A stretch of 64,000 bases of DNA from CAVVSD01 sp963757125 (GTDB lineage: Bacteria; Actinomycetota; Thermoleophilia; Solirubrobacterales; Solirubrobacteraceae), in contig CAVWQP010000009.1 in the NCBI GenBank assembly GCA_963757125.1, positions 744,001 through 808,000 of the forward strand, written 5' to 3'. The translations under genes and the position numbers were made by a program. The notes beneath the pieces are model-generated. The model was not told the DNA's origin, did not search any database, and was given only the letters and a program-made list of their open reading frames with translations. Positions 26,709 through 34,513 of the stretch are shown here, piece after piece. The stretch's first letter is position 1, and each line of letters starts with the position of its first letter.

Positions 26709-27816
26709 AGAACGCGCGGACGTCCTCGGTGAGGAGCTCCGGCTCCTCGAGCGCCGCGAAGTGCCCTCCGCGCGGCATCTCGGTCCAGCGGCGGATGTCG
26801 AAGCGCGGCTCGGCCCAGTGCCGCGGGACCCGCCAGGGCTCGTCCGGGAACACGGCGACCGCGGTCGGGACCTGGACGCGTGGGAAGAACATGCCCTCCG
26901 GGTCCCGCCAGGTCTCGAGGTACGACCGGGCGGCGCTCGGCGCGCTGTTCGGCGCCCAGTAGAACATGAGGTTCGTGAGGAGCACGTCGGCGGGGAACGT
27001 CGCGAGCACGTCGTCGCCCGCGCTCCAGGCCTGGAACTTCTCGAGGATCCACGCTGCGAGGCCCGCAGGCGAGTCGGACTGCGCGACGGTCAGCGAGTCG
27101 GGCTTCGTCCCCTGGACCTGGGCGTAGGCGAACTCCGTGGCGTCGAAGGCCGTCCGGCGTGCGATCGCCTCCTCGTCCTCCGGGCCGGGTCGCTCCGGCG
27201 GCTGCGCCAGCAGGAAGTTCAGGTGGATGCCGATGATCGCGTCGGGGTGCAGCGATCCCATCCGGGCCGCGACCAGCCCGCCGATGTCGCCGCCCTGGAC
27301 GCCGTAGCGCTCGTGGCCCAGCGCCTCGGTCATGAGCGTGTGGAACGCGTTCGCCATCCGCGTCAGACCCCAGCCGGGCTCGCGCGGGCGGCCGCCGAAG
27401 CCGAACCCCGGCAGCGTGCCGACCACGACGTCGAACGCGTCCGCAGGGTCGCCACCGTGCGCACCCGGGTCGCTGAGCGGCCCGATGGTCTCGGCGAACT
27501 CGATCGGCGAGCCGGGCCACCCGTGGAGCAGCAGGAGCGGCGTGGGGGCCGGGCCGCGCCCCGGCACGTGCCAGAAGTGCAGATCGACGCCGTCGATCTC
27601 GACGAGGTGGTGCGGGAGCGCGTTCAGCCGCGCCTCCTGCGCGCGCCAATCGAAGTCGATCCACCGCTCGCACAGCGATCGCACGACCGCGACGTCCGCG
27701 CCGTAGCTCCAGCCCTGGCCCGGAACGGGCTCCGGCCACCGCGTCCGCGTGAGGCGATCGCGCAGATCGGCGAGGACCTCGTCGGGCACCTCGATCCGGT
27801 GCGGGCGGACGTTCAC
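26692..27816 (-). CDS. epoxide hydrolase with EHN domain
   Basis: A 374-residue alpha/beta-hydrolase of the microsomal-type epoxide hydrolase group. The N-terminal EHN lid region starts RIEVPDEVLADLRDRL. HGWPGSP is the oxyanion region, Asp177 in VQGGDIGG the nucleophile, and His352 in PRGGHFAALEEPE the base. It should open epoxides to diols; the substrate is unknown. Its GTG overlaps the stop of the small membrane protein gene as GTGA, so both are translated together. Confidence 0.9.
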   Translation of the reverse strand: MNVRPHRIEVPDEVLADLRDRLTRTRWPEPVPGQGWSYGADVAVVRSLCERWIDFDWRAQEARLNALPHHLVEIDGVDLHFWHVPGRGPAPTPLLLLHGWPGSPIEFAETIGPLSDPGAHGGDPADAFDVVVGTLPGFGFGGRPREPGWGLTRMANAFHTLMTEALGHERYGVQGGDIGGLVAARMGSLHPDAIIGIHLNFLLAQPPERPGPEDEEAIARRTAFDATEFAYAQVQGTKPDSLTVAQSDSPAGLAAWILEKFQAWSAGDDVLATFPADVLLTNLMFYWAPNSAPSAARSYLETWRDPEGMFFPRVQVPTAVAVFPDEPWRVPRHWAEPRFDIRRWTEMPRGGHFAALEEPELLTEDVRAFFSSLR

Positions 27817-27974
27817 CGCTTGAGCAGGACCCAGACGAGCGCCGCGGCGAAGGCGATCTGCCCGAAGGTCAGCGCCGTGCCGAGGTTCGCCGCGCCGAGG
27901 AGGGCCGCGACGAGCGTGCCGACGACCGCGGCGGCGACGACGATGCCCAGATCGGCTGCAAAGCCATGGCGCAT
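27813..27974 (-). CDS. 53-residue membrane protein coupled to epoxide hydrolase
   Basis: A short gene with two hydrophobic segments: residues about 9-28, starting LGIVVAAAVVG, and about 33-51, ending LVWVLLKR. Its reality rests on three things: a TAGGAT -10 six bases before its ATG, a GTGA overlap with the epoxide hydrolase start, and the hydrophobic pattern. I do not recognise the family. It could hold the hydrolase at the membrane, but this is a guess from coupling. Confidence 0.7.
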   Translation of the reverse strand: MRHGFAADLGIVVAAAVVGTLVAALLGAANLGTALTFGQIAFAAALVWVLLKR

Positions 27975-27980
27975 CCGCGC

Positions 27981-27990
27981 ATCCTAGAGT
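27981..27990. promoter_or_regulatory. overlapping divergent -10 boxes
   Basis: Minus-strand TAGGAT (27981-27986, 6 bases before the ATG at 27974) shares two bases with plus-strand TAGAGT (27985-27990, 8 bases before the ATG at 27999). Only 24 bases separate the two genes, so polymerase can probably serve one direction at a time. Confidence 0.55.
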
Positions 27991-27998
27991 CCCCGCCG

Positions 27999-28850
27999 AT
28001 GAGTGAGATCGAGTCGATCGACGTCGTGCACGTGGGCAGTCCGCGCGTCATCTGCTGCCACAAGGTCGACGGCGACCTCGTGGACCCCGGGCCCACCGCG
28101 AGCGTCCACACCCTGCTGGAGGCGCTGGGCGACGACGTCCCGCAGCGGCTGCTGCTGACCCACATCCACCTCGACCACGCGGGAGCGGCGGGCTATCTCG
28201 TCCGCAAGTGGCCGCACCTCGAGGTCTGGGTGAGCGAGGTCGGGGCGCCGCACCTCGTCGATCCGTCCAAGCTCATCAACTCGGCGACCCGCCTCTACGG
28301 CGACGACATGGACCGTCTCTGGGGCGAGATCGTGCCCGTCCCGCAGGAGAACATCCGGACGTTCACGGGTGGGGAGTCCGTCGACGGCTGGCGCGTCGCC
28401 GCGACGCCGGGACACGCGAGCCACCACGTCGCCTACCTGCGCGAGGACGAGGGGTGGGCCTTCGTGGGCGACGTCGCGGGGGTGCGGATCATCCCGGCGT
28501 ACATCACGCCGCCCACGCCGCCGCCGGACATCGATCTCGATGCCTGGCAGGCGTCGCTGGACCTCGTGGCAGCGTGGAAGCCGTCGCTCCTGGCCCTCAC
28601 GCACTTCGGCACCTACGACGACGTCGACGCGCACATCGAGCGCCTGCGCGGCGCGATCGTGCAGTGGGGCGAGCTCGCGAAGGTCACCGATGCGGACGGT
28701 TTCGGGGCCGCGCTGCGGGCCTCTGCGAGCTCCGTGGCGGACCCCCAGACCCAACGTTCGATGGCCGGCGCGGTGCCTCCCGGACAGCAGTGGGCGGGCC
28801 TCGATCGGTACTGGCGCAAGAAGGCCGAGCGGGAGGCCGCGGCCGGATGA
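27999..28850 (+). CDS. metallo-beta-lactamase-fold hydrolase
   Basis: A 283-residue MBL-fold enzyme. The metal-binding motif THIHLDHAG places His55, His57, Asp59 and His60, followed by TPGHASHH and the GDVAGV aspartate and a late THFGTYDD. It lacks a signal peptide. The substrate is unknown; glyoxalase-II-like or lactonase-like activity is possible. clpS follows 19 bases later with its own -10. Confidence 0.85.
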   Translation: MSEIESIDVVHVGSPRVICCHKVDGDLVDPGPTASVHTLLEALGDDVPQRLLLTHIHLDHAGAAGYLVRKWPHLEVWVSEVGAPHLVDPSKLINSATRLYGDDMDRLWGEIVPVPQENIRTFTGGESVDGWRVAATPGHASHHVAYLREDEGWAFVGDVAGVRIIPAYITPPTPPPDIDLDAWQASLDLVAAWKPSLLALTHFGTYDDVDAHIERLRGAIVQWGELAKVTDADGFGAALRASASSVADPQTQRSMAGAVPPGQQWAGLDRYWRKKAEREAAAG

Positions 28851-28856
28851 CCGCGC

Positions 28857-28862
28857 TACGAT
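28857..28862 (+). promoter_or_regulatory. -10 box, leaderless start of clpS
   Basis: TACGAT, 7 bases, then GTG of clpS at 28870. Confidence 0.5.
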
Positions 28863-28869
28863 CCCGCCC

Positions 28870-29157
28870 GTGAGCCAGACCGTCGAGCTTCCTCGCACGG
28901 CCGGCCCAGGCAGCGGCCTGGGCGGGGAGTGGCGCGTGATCGTCCGCAACGACGACCACAACACGTTCGACCACGTCGCGCACACGCTGGCGGGGACGAT
29001 CCCCGGCGTCAGCGTGGACGCGGGCTACCGCCTCGCCGACCGGATCCACAACACCGGCCTGGCGATCGTGTGGAGCGGGCACCTCGAGGCCGCCGAGCAC
29101 TACTGGGAGCAGCTGGTCGAAGCGGGGCTCACCATGGCCCCCCTCGAGCAGGGTTGA
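28870..29157 (+). CDS. clpS: ATP-dependent Clp protease adaptor
   Basis: A 95-residue N-recognin that hands N-degron substrates to a Clp unfoldase. The key RNDDHNTFDHVAHTL motif provides the Asn-Asp pair that binds the substrate alpha-amino group, and the following helices end with GHLEAAEHYWEQLVEAG. The flexible N-terminal tail of about 22 residues is present. It is not in an operon with clpA or clpC; clpP lies 8 kb away. The GTG start is the only one preceding the folded core with a suitable -10. Confidence 0.88.
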   Translation: MSQTVELPRTAGPGSGLGGEWRVIVRNDDHNTFDHVAHTLAGTIPGVSVDAGYRLADRIHNTGLAIVWSGHLEAAEHYWEQLVEAGLTMAPLEQG

Positions 29158-29163
29158 GAGGCG

Positions 29164-29185
29164 CGGGCGGCGACACGGCCGCCCG
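29164..29185 (+). terminator. hairpin after clpS
   Basis: An 8-bp perfect GC stem (29164-29171 with 29178-29185) around a 6-base loop, 6 bases after the clpS stop. There is no T run, so it is a possible pause or rho-assisted end. Confidence 0.4.
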
Positions 29186-29192
29186 GTGTCAC

Positions 29193-29198
29193 TAGTCT
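29193..29198 (+). promoter_or_regulatory. -10 box, leaderless start of gene at 29207
   Basis: TAGTCT, 8 bases, then ATG of the sigma factor. Confidence 0.5.
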
Positions 29199-29206
29199 GA
29201 CTGTGG

Positions 29207-29998
29207 ATGGCCGACACGCAGCTGTCAGCCCCAGCAGGTGACGGCGCTCGCATCGCGCGACGGGAGCGAGAGCTCCTGCGCCGTTATCACGAGAAGGGCG
29301 ACCAGAGGGCCCGCGACCAGCTCGCCGAGGAGATGCTGCCCCTCGCACGGGCGCTGGCCGGCCGGTACACCGGCCGCGGCGAGCCCCTCGACGACCTCGT
29401 GCAGGTCGCCTGCGTCGGGATCATGAAGGCCATCGACGGCTTCGATCTCTCGCGCGAGGTGCGCTTCTCGTCCTACGCGACGCCGACGGTCCTCGGCGAG
29501 ATCAAGCGCTACTTCCGCGACAAGACCTGGGCGATGCGCGTCCCCCGCGGGATGCAGGAGCTGCAGATCGAGATCGCCAAGGCGCGCGACAAGCTCACCA
29601 CCGAGCTCGGCCGCTCGCCGACGGTGCAGGAGATCGCGAACGCCGTGCAGCAGCCGTTCGAGGAGGTCCTGACGACCATCCAGTCGCAGGACGCCCGCCG
29701 CACGCGCTCGCTCGACGAGCCGACGGGGGAGGACGTCACGCTGGCGGACTCCATCGGCGCCGGCGACCCTGAGCTCGGGCGCGCGGAGATGCGGGTGCTG
29801 CTCGACGACGCGTTCGGCGTGCTCTCCGTCCGCGACCGCGAGGTGCTGCGGCTGCGGTTCGGCGAAGACCTCACGCAGACGGAGATCTCCAAGCGCGTCG
29901 GGGTCTCACAGATGCAGGTCTCGCGGATCATCCGCCAGGCCCTCGTCCGCCTGCGGTCGGACATCGACCGCAAGTCGGAGCGAATCGACGCCGCCTGA
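29207..29998 (+). CDS. RNA polymerase sigma factor of the SigB/SigF/SigG group
   Basis: A 263-residue group-3 sigma factor with regions 2 (YTGRGEPLDDLVQVACVGIMKAI, then FSSYATPTVLGEIKRYFRD), 3 (LGRSPTVQEIANAV) and 4 (LSVRDREVLRLRFGEDLTQTEI ... SQMQVSRIIRQAL). Such factors run general stress responses and are normally held by an anti-sigma kinase released by a STAS protein. No partner is adjacent, but a STAS gene lies at 45757. The first hairpin of a double terminator overlaps its stop codon. Confidence 0.92.
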   Translation: MADTQLSAPAGDGARIARRERELLRRYHEKGDQRARDQLAEEMLPLARALAGRYTGRGEPLDDLVQVACVGIMKAIDGFDLSREVRFSSYATPTVLGEIKRYFRDKTWAMRVPRGMQELQIEIAKARDKLTTELGRSPTVQEIANAVQQPFEEVLTTIQSQDARRTRSLDEPTGEDVTLADSIGAGDPELGRAEMRVLLDDAFGVLSVRDREVLRLRFGEDLTQTEISKRVGVSQMQVSRIIRQALVRLRSDIDRKSERIDAA

Positions 29999-30014
29999 AC
30001 GCTTCGCGTTCAGG
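29994..30014. terminator. hairpin overlapping the sigma-factor stop codon
   Basis: CCTGAACGC and GCGTTCAGG form a perfect 9-bp stem with a 3-base loop. The left arm contains the TGA stop. Together with the hairpin at 30017 it separates two convergent genes and can act in both directions. Confidence 0.6.
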
Positions 30015-30016
30015 TT

Positions 30017-30045
30017 GGCGTTGTGTCGCTGCGCGACACAACGCC
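30017..30045. terminator. 13-bp hairpin between convergent genes
   Basis: A perfect 13-bp stem (30017-30029 with 30033-30045) and a TGC loop, followed by CGGCTTTC. It is the strongest hairpin I noticed in the window and is a likely bidirectional terminator. Confidence 0.65.
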
Positions 30046-30050
30046 GGCTT

Positions 30051-30398
30051 TCAGGCCGAGGCCTGCGCCTCGGCGTGCACGCCGTTGCCGTTCCCGTTGA
30101 GCGAGCCGTCGCCCACGATGTCGTTCCAGTTGTAGAGCAGCGGCACCTGGTACCAGCCCGAGCACGCGGCGCGCATGCTCGCGAACTCCTCGCCGTACCA
30201 GTAGGCCTCCCACTGGGCCTTGCGCTCGAAGTCGACGACGAACGTGAACCTGTACTGGTCGTCCTGGGACTGGTAGACGTGCCAGCCCTTCGCGCCGTAG
30301 CGGAGAGAGATCGCGCCGATCTGCGCGAGCGCAGCGGCGAGGTCGTCCTTGCGGAAGGCGGTCGCGTAGAACGGGACGATGACTGCGGTGCCGGCCAT
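30051..30398 (-). CDS. hypothetical protein, possibly dimeric alpha-beta barrel
   Basis: A 115-residue soluble protein I do not recognise. It alternates strands and helices (VIVPFYATAF, a helix, GWHVYQSQ, YRFTFVVDFE, WEAYWYGEEF) in a way that recalls small ferredoxin-like barrel proteins, and ends in a polar Asn/Gly-rich tail. A TAAGCT -10 eight bases before the ATG at 30398 supports the start. It is followed by the strong double hairpin and lies 11 bases downstream of the MFS gene on the same strand. Confidence 0.65.
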   Translation of the reverse strand: MAGTAVIVPFYATAFRKDDLAAALAQIGAISLRYGAKGWHVYQSQDDQYRFTFVVDFERKAQWEAYWYGEEFASMRAACSGWYQVPLLYNWNDIVGDGSLNGNGNGVHAEAQASA

Positions 30399-30406
30399 GG
30401 CCGCGC

Positions 30407-30412
30407 AGCTTA
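30407..30412 (-). promoter_or_regulatory. -10 box, leaderless start of gene at 30398
   Basis: Minus-strand TAAGCT, 8 bases, then ATG. It overlaps the stop of the MFS gene. Confidence 0.5.
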
Positions 30413-31975
30413 TCCAACGGTTTCCGCGACTGGCACCGGCTCGGCCGGTGTGGGCGCGGGAGCCTCCGGCGGCGGGGGCGGCGCGTCCCTGCCGACGAGG
30501 GCCCAGGCGAGCGCCGCGCTCGCGAGGACGACGACGGTGCCGACCGTCAGGCCGATCGACAGCGAGCTGACGAACGCCTCGCGGACGGCCGCGGCCACCT
30601 CGCGCGACGCGTTCGCGGGCACGACGCCCGCGCCGAGTCCCTGCGCGAGCGAGTCGCGCGCCGCCGCCGGCGTGCCGGGCAGCAGGGAGTCGAGCTTGTC
30701 GCGCCCGACGGTCGTGACGAGCGCTCCGATCGCGGCGACGCCGAACGTCCCGCCGACCATGCGCGACATCGTCAGCACGCCGGAGGCCACGCCGGCCTTC
30801 TGGCGCGCCACCGAGTTCATCGCGGCGGTGCTCATCGGGGACATGACGCAGCCGATCCCGAGCCCGAGGACGACGAAGGAGCCGACGAGGAAGCCGTAGC
30901 CGGTGTCGACGTCGATCCGCGACTGCCAGAACATCGCGACCGCGACGAGCAGGAGCCCGGTCACGAGCGGGATGCGCGCGCCGATGCGATCGGTGAGCCG
31001 CCCGATGATCGGGCCGAGGGCGATGATGAGCAGCGTCGTCGGCAGCGTGCGGAGGCCCGCCTGGAGCGGGCTGTAGCCGAGGATGTTCTGCATGTAGAGC
31101 GTGATGAAGAAGAACGACGCGAGCATCGCGAACGTCACCGTGAAGGCGACGAGCGACGCGCCCAGGAACGTGGGCGAGCGGAAGAACGCGAAGTCGACCA
31201 TGGGCACGCGCACCCGTCGCTCGACGATCGCGAAGCCGACGAGGCCGACGACGGCGAGCACGAGCAGGGTGATGATCCGCGGCGAGCCCCAGCCCCACGC
31301 GTTGCCCTCCACGAGCGCGAGGACGAGCGACGCGAGGCCGATGGTCAGCGTCGCGATGCCGGGGACGTCGATGCTGCGCTCGACGGTCTCGTCGCGCGAG
31401 TTGTTCGCCGCGAAGAGCGTGACGACGACGCAGACGATCGCGACCGGCACGTTGACGAAGAAGATCGACTGCCACGACACGTGCTCGACGAGGAATCCGC
31501 CGAGCAGCGGCCCGATCGCCAGCGCGAGGCCCGAGACGCCGGCCCAGGTCCCGATCGCCTTGCCGCGCTCCTCGGGCGGGAACGCGTTGGAGATGATCGA
31601 CAGCGTCCCCGGCATCATCAGCGCGGCGCCGCTGCCCTGCAGCAGCCGGCCGACGACGAGCCACGTCTGCGTCTGGGCGAACCCGATGAACGCGCTGCTG
31701 CACGCGAACACCACGACGCCGGTGAGGAACACGGTCCGGCGGCCGAAGATGTCGCCCAGCCGCCCACCGGTCACGAGCAGGACGGCGAAGGTCAGCGTGT
31801 AGGCGTTGACCGTCCACTCGAGGCCGGCGATCGATGCGTGGAGGTCGCGCTGGATCGACGGCAGGGCGACGTTCACGGCGGTGTTGTCGAGCATCACCAT
31901 GAACAGCGCGAAGCACATCGCCCCGAGCGTCCACCAGCGCCTGTTGTCGTCGTTGAGGCGCAGCCGGCTCGTCAC
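30410..31975 (-). CDS. MFS drug exporter, DHA2 (EmrB/QacA) family
   Basis: A 521-residue transporter with 14 predicted membrane helices. ALFMVMLDNTAVNVALPSI carries the family D1 motif, GGRLGDIFGRR the loop 2-3 motif, and GPLLGGFL motif C. It should export drugs or lipids with proton influx. The C-terminus ends in a Pro-rich tail. Its GTG overlaps the marR stop as GTGA, so regulator and pump form one operon under the palindromic operators upstream. Confidence 0.9.
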   Translation of the reverse strand: MTSRLRLNDDNRRWWTLGAMCFALFMVMLDNTAVNVALPSIQRDLHASIAGLEWTVNAYTLTFAVLLVTGGRLGDIFGRRTVFLTGVVVFACSSAFIGFAQTQTWLVVGRLLQGSGAALMMPGTLSIISNAFPPEERGKAIGTWAGVSGLALAIGPLLGGFLVEHVSWQSIFFVNVPVAIVCVVVTLFAANNSRDETVERSIDVPGIATLTIGLASLVLALVEGNAWGWGSPRIITLLVLAVVGLVGFAIVERRVRVPMVDFAFFRSPTFLGASLVAFTVTFAMLASFFFITLYMQNILGYSPLQAGLRTLPTTLLIIALGPIIGRLTDRIGARIPLVTGLLLVAVAMFWQSRIDVDTGYGFLVGSFVVLGLGIGCVMSPMSTAAMNSVARQKAGVASGVLTMSRMVGGTFGVAAIGALVTTVGRDKLDSLLPGTPAAARDSLAQGLGAGVVPANASREVAAAVREAFVSSLSIGLTVGTVVVLASAALAWALVGRDAPPPPPEAPAPTPAEPVPVAETVG

Positions 31976-32445
31976 GCGCCGGGCTCCAGGTCGGCCAGGA
32001 TGGGGGCGAGGGCGGCGATCAGCCGCTCGCGGTGCGCGGGGTCGATGCCCTCCGCGAAGGTCTCGAGCGCGTCACGGCGGGCGTCGTCGAGGCGATGCAC
32101 GAGCTCGCGGCCGGCGTCGGTGATCGAGAGCCGCTTGCACCGCCGGTCGTCGGCGTCCTCGCGGCGGTCGAGCAGGCCGCGGCGTGCGAGCTGGTCGACG
32201 GCGCGGCTGGCGCCGGGGAGCGACAGGCCGAGGCGCTCGGCGAGCGCCTTGACGGTCGGCTCCCCGTCGGCGGCGGCCGTGAGGGCCTTGAACTGCGTGA
32301 AGCTCAGGTCGAGCCGCTCGAACTCGCCGATGAGGCGGTTGCTCGGGCGCATGGCATGCCCGTAGAACGTCGCGAGGCTGTCGGCGAGCGCTGCCTGCGG
32401 CGTCGGTCTCCATGCCCATTGCGTGCATGCACGCAAGTATTGCAT
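31972..32445 (-). CDS. MarR-family regulator of the MFS exporter
   Basis: A MarR-type winged-helix repressor of about 140-157 residues. LDLSFTQFKAL, the recognition helix LGLSLPGASRAVDQLARRGLL and the wing REDADDRRCKRLSITDAGREL are clear. The start is uncertain: in-frame starts (ATG 32445, TTG 32436 or 32457) lie inside the operator palindromes. ATGs at 32419 and 32413, just after the operators, read into a different frame, so a one-base indel near 32385-32410 may have disrupted the gene start. It should respond to a phenolic or lipophilic inducer. Confidence 0.82.
   Translation of the reverse strand: MQYLRACTQWAWRPTPQAALADSLATFYGHAMRPSNRLIGEFERLDLSFTQFKALTAAADGEPTVKALAERLGLSLPGASRAVDQLARRGLLDRREDADDRRCKRLSITDAGRELVHRLDDARRDALETFAEGIDPAHRERLIAALAPILADLEPGA
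32419..32436. promoter_or_regulatory. MarR operator, perfect palindrome
   Basis: TTGCGTGCATGCACGCAA is an 18-bp perfect palindrome at the front of the marR-MFS operon. A second, imperfect copy begins 21 bases later. Confidence 0.7.
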
Positions 32446-32457
32446 GCGCGTACGCAA
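32440..32457. promoter_or_regulatory. MarR operator, second imperfect copy
   Basis: TTGCATGCGCGTACGCAA pairs in 7 of 9 positions and shares the TTGC...GCAA ends with the palindrome at 32419. The 21-bp spacing puts both on the same face of the helix. Confidence 0.6.
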
Positions 32458-32481
32458 GTTCAGGCGGGCCAGGCTCGGCGC

Positions 32482-32685
32482 TCAGGCCTCGACGCGGGCG
32501 CGCTCTGCGCCCAGGTCGCGCAGCGTCGCCTGCAGCTGATCCCACTCGGCGGGCTCGCGCTCGTCGTACTCCGAGGGCGTCAGCTCGTGCAGGCTGTCGC
32601 GATAGTCGCGCCACGCGACGCGCACCCGCGCGTCGAGCTCCGCGAGGCGACGCGCGTGTTCGATGTTCGGTGCCAGGGCCGTCAT
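32482..32685 (-). CDS. hypothetical 67-residue helical protein
   Basis: A short, highly charged protein that looks entirely helical (for example RRLAELDARVRVAWRDYRDSL). I do not recognise the family. The start is supported by a TACGAT -10 eight bases before the ATG. It lies 24 bases upstream of the marR operator region on the same strand. Confidence 0.6.
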   Translation of the reverse strand: MTALAPNIEHARRLAELDARVRVAWRDYRDSLHELTPSEYDEREPAEWDQLQATLRDLGAERARVEA

Positions 32686-32693
32686 CGGGCGGC

Positions 32694-32699
32694 ATCGTA
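32694..32699 (-). promoter_or_regulatory. -10 box, leaderless start of gene at 32685
   Basis: Minus-strand TACGAT, 8 bases, then ATG. Confidence 0.5.
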
Positions 32700-32708
32700 C
32701 CCGTGGGG

Positions 32709-34487
32709 ATGGACGCCCACCCGTGGCCGGACGTGCAAGCGGACCTGCAGGTCGTCGGGGCGACGCGCTACAAGGTGTGGATGAGCGACGTGCTCACCCA
32801 GCCGCTGGCGTCGACGGAGTTCCTCGTCGTCGACGTGGAGACGAACGGCAAGGCCGGCGACGAGTGCGAGCTCACCGAGCTCGGCGCGGTCCTGGTCGGC
32901 GGGGGCGAGCTGCACGACCGGTGGGAGACGCTCGTCGGCGTCCGCGCCCCGCTCAGCCGCATGATCCAGCGCTTCACCGGGATCTCGCAGGCGATGGTCG
33001 ACGAGGCGCCCGCGGTCGAGCTCGTGCTCCCCGACCTCGCCGAGCAGCTCGAGGGCCGGGTGCTCGTGGGACACAACATCGCGTTCGACCGGCGGGTGCT
33101 GCGGCAGGCGTTCGCGCGCGCGGATCTGGCCTGGCCCGACGTTCCGACGCTGTGCACCGTCGCCCTCGCGCGCCGCTTCGCGCCCCTCGCGCGCAGGCGC
33201 GGGCTCAAGCCGCTGGCGGAGGCGCTCGGCATCGAGGTCGAGATCGCGCACCGCGCGCTGGCCGACGCCGAGACGTGCGCGCGCGTGCTGTGCGCGCTGC
33301 TGCCGCGGCTCGTCGTGCACGCCGGCACGGTCGGCGACGCCGTCGAGCTGCTGAAGGCCGCCGCGCGCAGGCCGCGCCGTCCCCGCGCGGGGCGCACGAT
33401 CGCCCGCCAGGGCCGCGCCGAGCACCGCGTCGACGTCTCCGGGCTGCCCGACGAGCCGGGCGTCTACCTCTTCCGCAACGCGGGCGGCCAGGTCCTCTAC
33501 ATCGGCAAGTCCGTCTCCCTCCGCGCCCGCGCGCGGTCGCACTTCCAGCCCAGCTCGGCCTCCCAGGGCTGGGTCGCGCAGGCGACGATGGTCGACCACC
33601 GCACGACCTCCTCCGAGCTCGGCGCGCTCGTGCTCGAGCAGCGCCTCATCAAGGAGATGCGCCCGCCCGGCAACGTGCGCATGAAGCACGACGACCCGTA
33701 CGTCTACCTGCGCTGCAGGCTGGACATCGCGTACCCCGTGCTGGAGGTGGCGCCCGCACCCGCGCAGGGGCGCTCGGTGACGATCGGCCCGCTGCGCGGC
33801 CGGCGCGCCGCGATCGAGCTCATGGAGCAGCTCAACTCGCTCTTCACGCTGCGCCACTGCGGCCGCGCGCTGCGTCTGCGCGAGCACCCCTCCGCCTACG
33901 GGCAGATGGGCCGCTGTCTCTCGCCCTGCCTGAACGACCTCGACCCGAACCTCTACCGCCGGCGTCTGGACGAGGCGCTCGCGCTCTTCACGGGCGACGG
34001 CGACGGCGGTGCGGCGCTCCTGGCCCACGTGGAGTCCGAGATGCGCCAGGCGTCCGTCGAGCAGCGCTACGAGCGCGCCGCGTGGCTGCGCCGCCGGCTG
34101 CGGCGCCTGCGCGAGCTGACGTCCGACCTCGCGGGCCTGCAGGCGATCCACGCGCGGCCGCGGCTCGTCGTCGCGCCGCATCCCCGCGGCGGGACGGCGG
34201 ACGCGTTCTGGCTCGTGGGCGGCCGGCTCGTGGATTGGGGCCCCGTCCACCCCATCCAGCCGGTCGACGGCGGCGAGTCCCTCGCCGACCGATGCGCGAA
34301 GGCGCTGCGATCGGGCGACGGGCGCGGCGCGACGACGTGGCTGGCCCCCGACGAGGTCGACGAGATGCGCGTGGTCACCACGTACCTCGCCTCGCACGAG
34401 CTCCCCGGCCTCGATCTGGCCGCCGATCTCGACGCCGAGCGGCTCGGCGCATTCGCCGATTCGGCGACGGCCGCAACCGCTGCTTGA
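32709..34487 (+). CDS. DnaQ-like exonuclease fused to UvrC-type GIY-YIG nuclease
   Basis: A 592-residue two-nuclease protein. Residues about 30-200 form a DEDDh exonuclease: VVDVETNG (DxE), GHNIAFDRRVL, and HRALADAETC with the catalytic His/Asp. About 245-330 is the GIY-YIG domain: GVYLFRNAGGQVLYIGKSVSLRARARSHF with Tyr, Gly-Lys and Arg. The rest has the UvrC-like GRCLSPC region and UVR-type helices. The same fusion is known from mycobacteria and should act in DNA repair. The UvrC C-terminal endonuclease half is missing. Starts at 32709 and 32781 are both possible; the nuclease motif begins after either. Confidence 0.88.
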   Translation: MDAHPWPDVQADLQVVGATRYKVWMSDVLTQPLASTEFLVVDVETNGKAGDECELTELGAVLVGGGELHDRWETLVGVRAPLSRMIQRFTGISQAMVDEAPAVELVLPDLAEQLEGRVLVGHNIAFDRRVLRQAFARADLAWPDVPTLCTVALARRFAPLARRRGLKPLAEALGIEVEIAHRALADAETCARVLCALLPRLVVHAGTVGDAVELLKAAARRPRRPRAGRTIARQGRAEHRVDVSGLPDEPGVYLFRNAGGQVLYIGKSVSLRARARSHFQPSSASQGWVAQATMVDHRTTSSELGALVLEQRLIKEMRPPGNVRMKHDDPYVYLRCRLDIAYPVLEVAPAPAQGRSVTIGPLRGRRAAIELMEQLNSLFTLRHCGRALRLREHPSAYGQMGRCLSPCLNDLDPNLYRRRLDEALALFTGDGDGGAALLAHVESEMRQASVEQRYERAAWLRRRLRRLRELTSDLAGLQAIHARPRLVVAPHPRGGTADAFWLVGGRLVDWGPVHPIQPVDGGESLADRCAKALRSGDGRGATTWLAPDEVDEMRVVTTYLASHELPGLDLAADLDAERLGAFADSATAATAA

Positions 34488-34513
34488 CGCCAGATTCGCC
34501 ACTTTCGAGCAAA

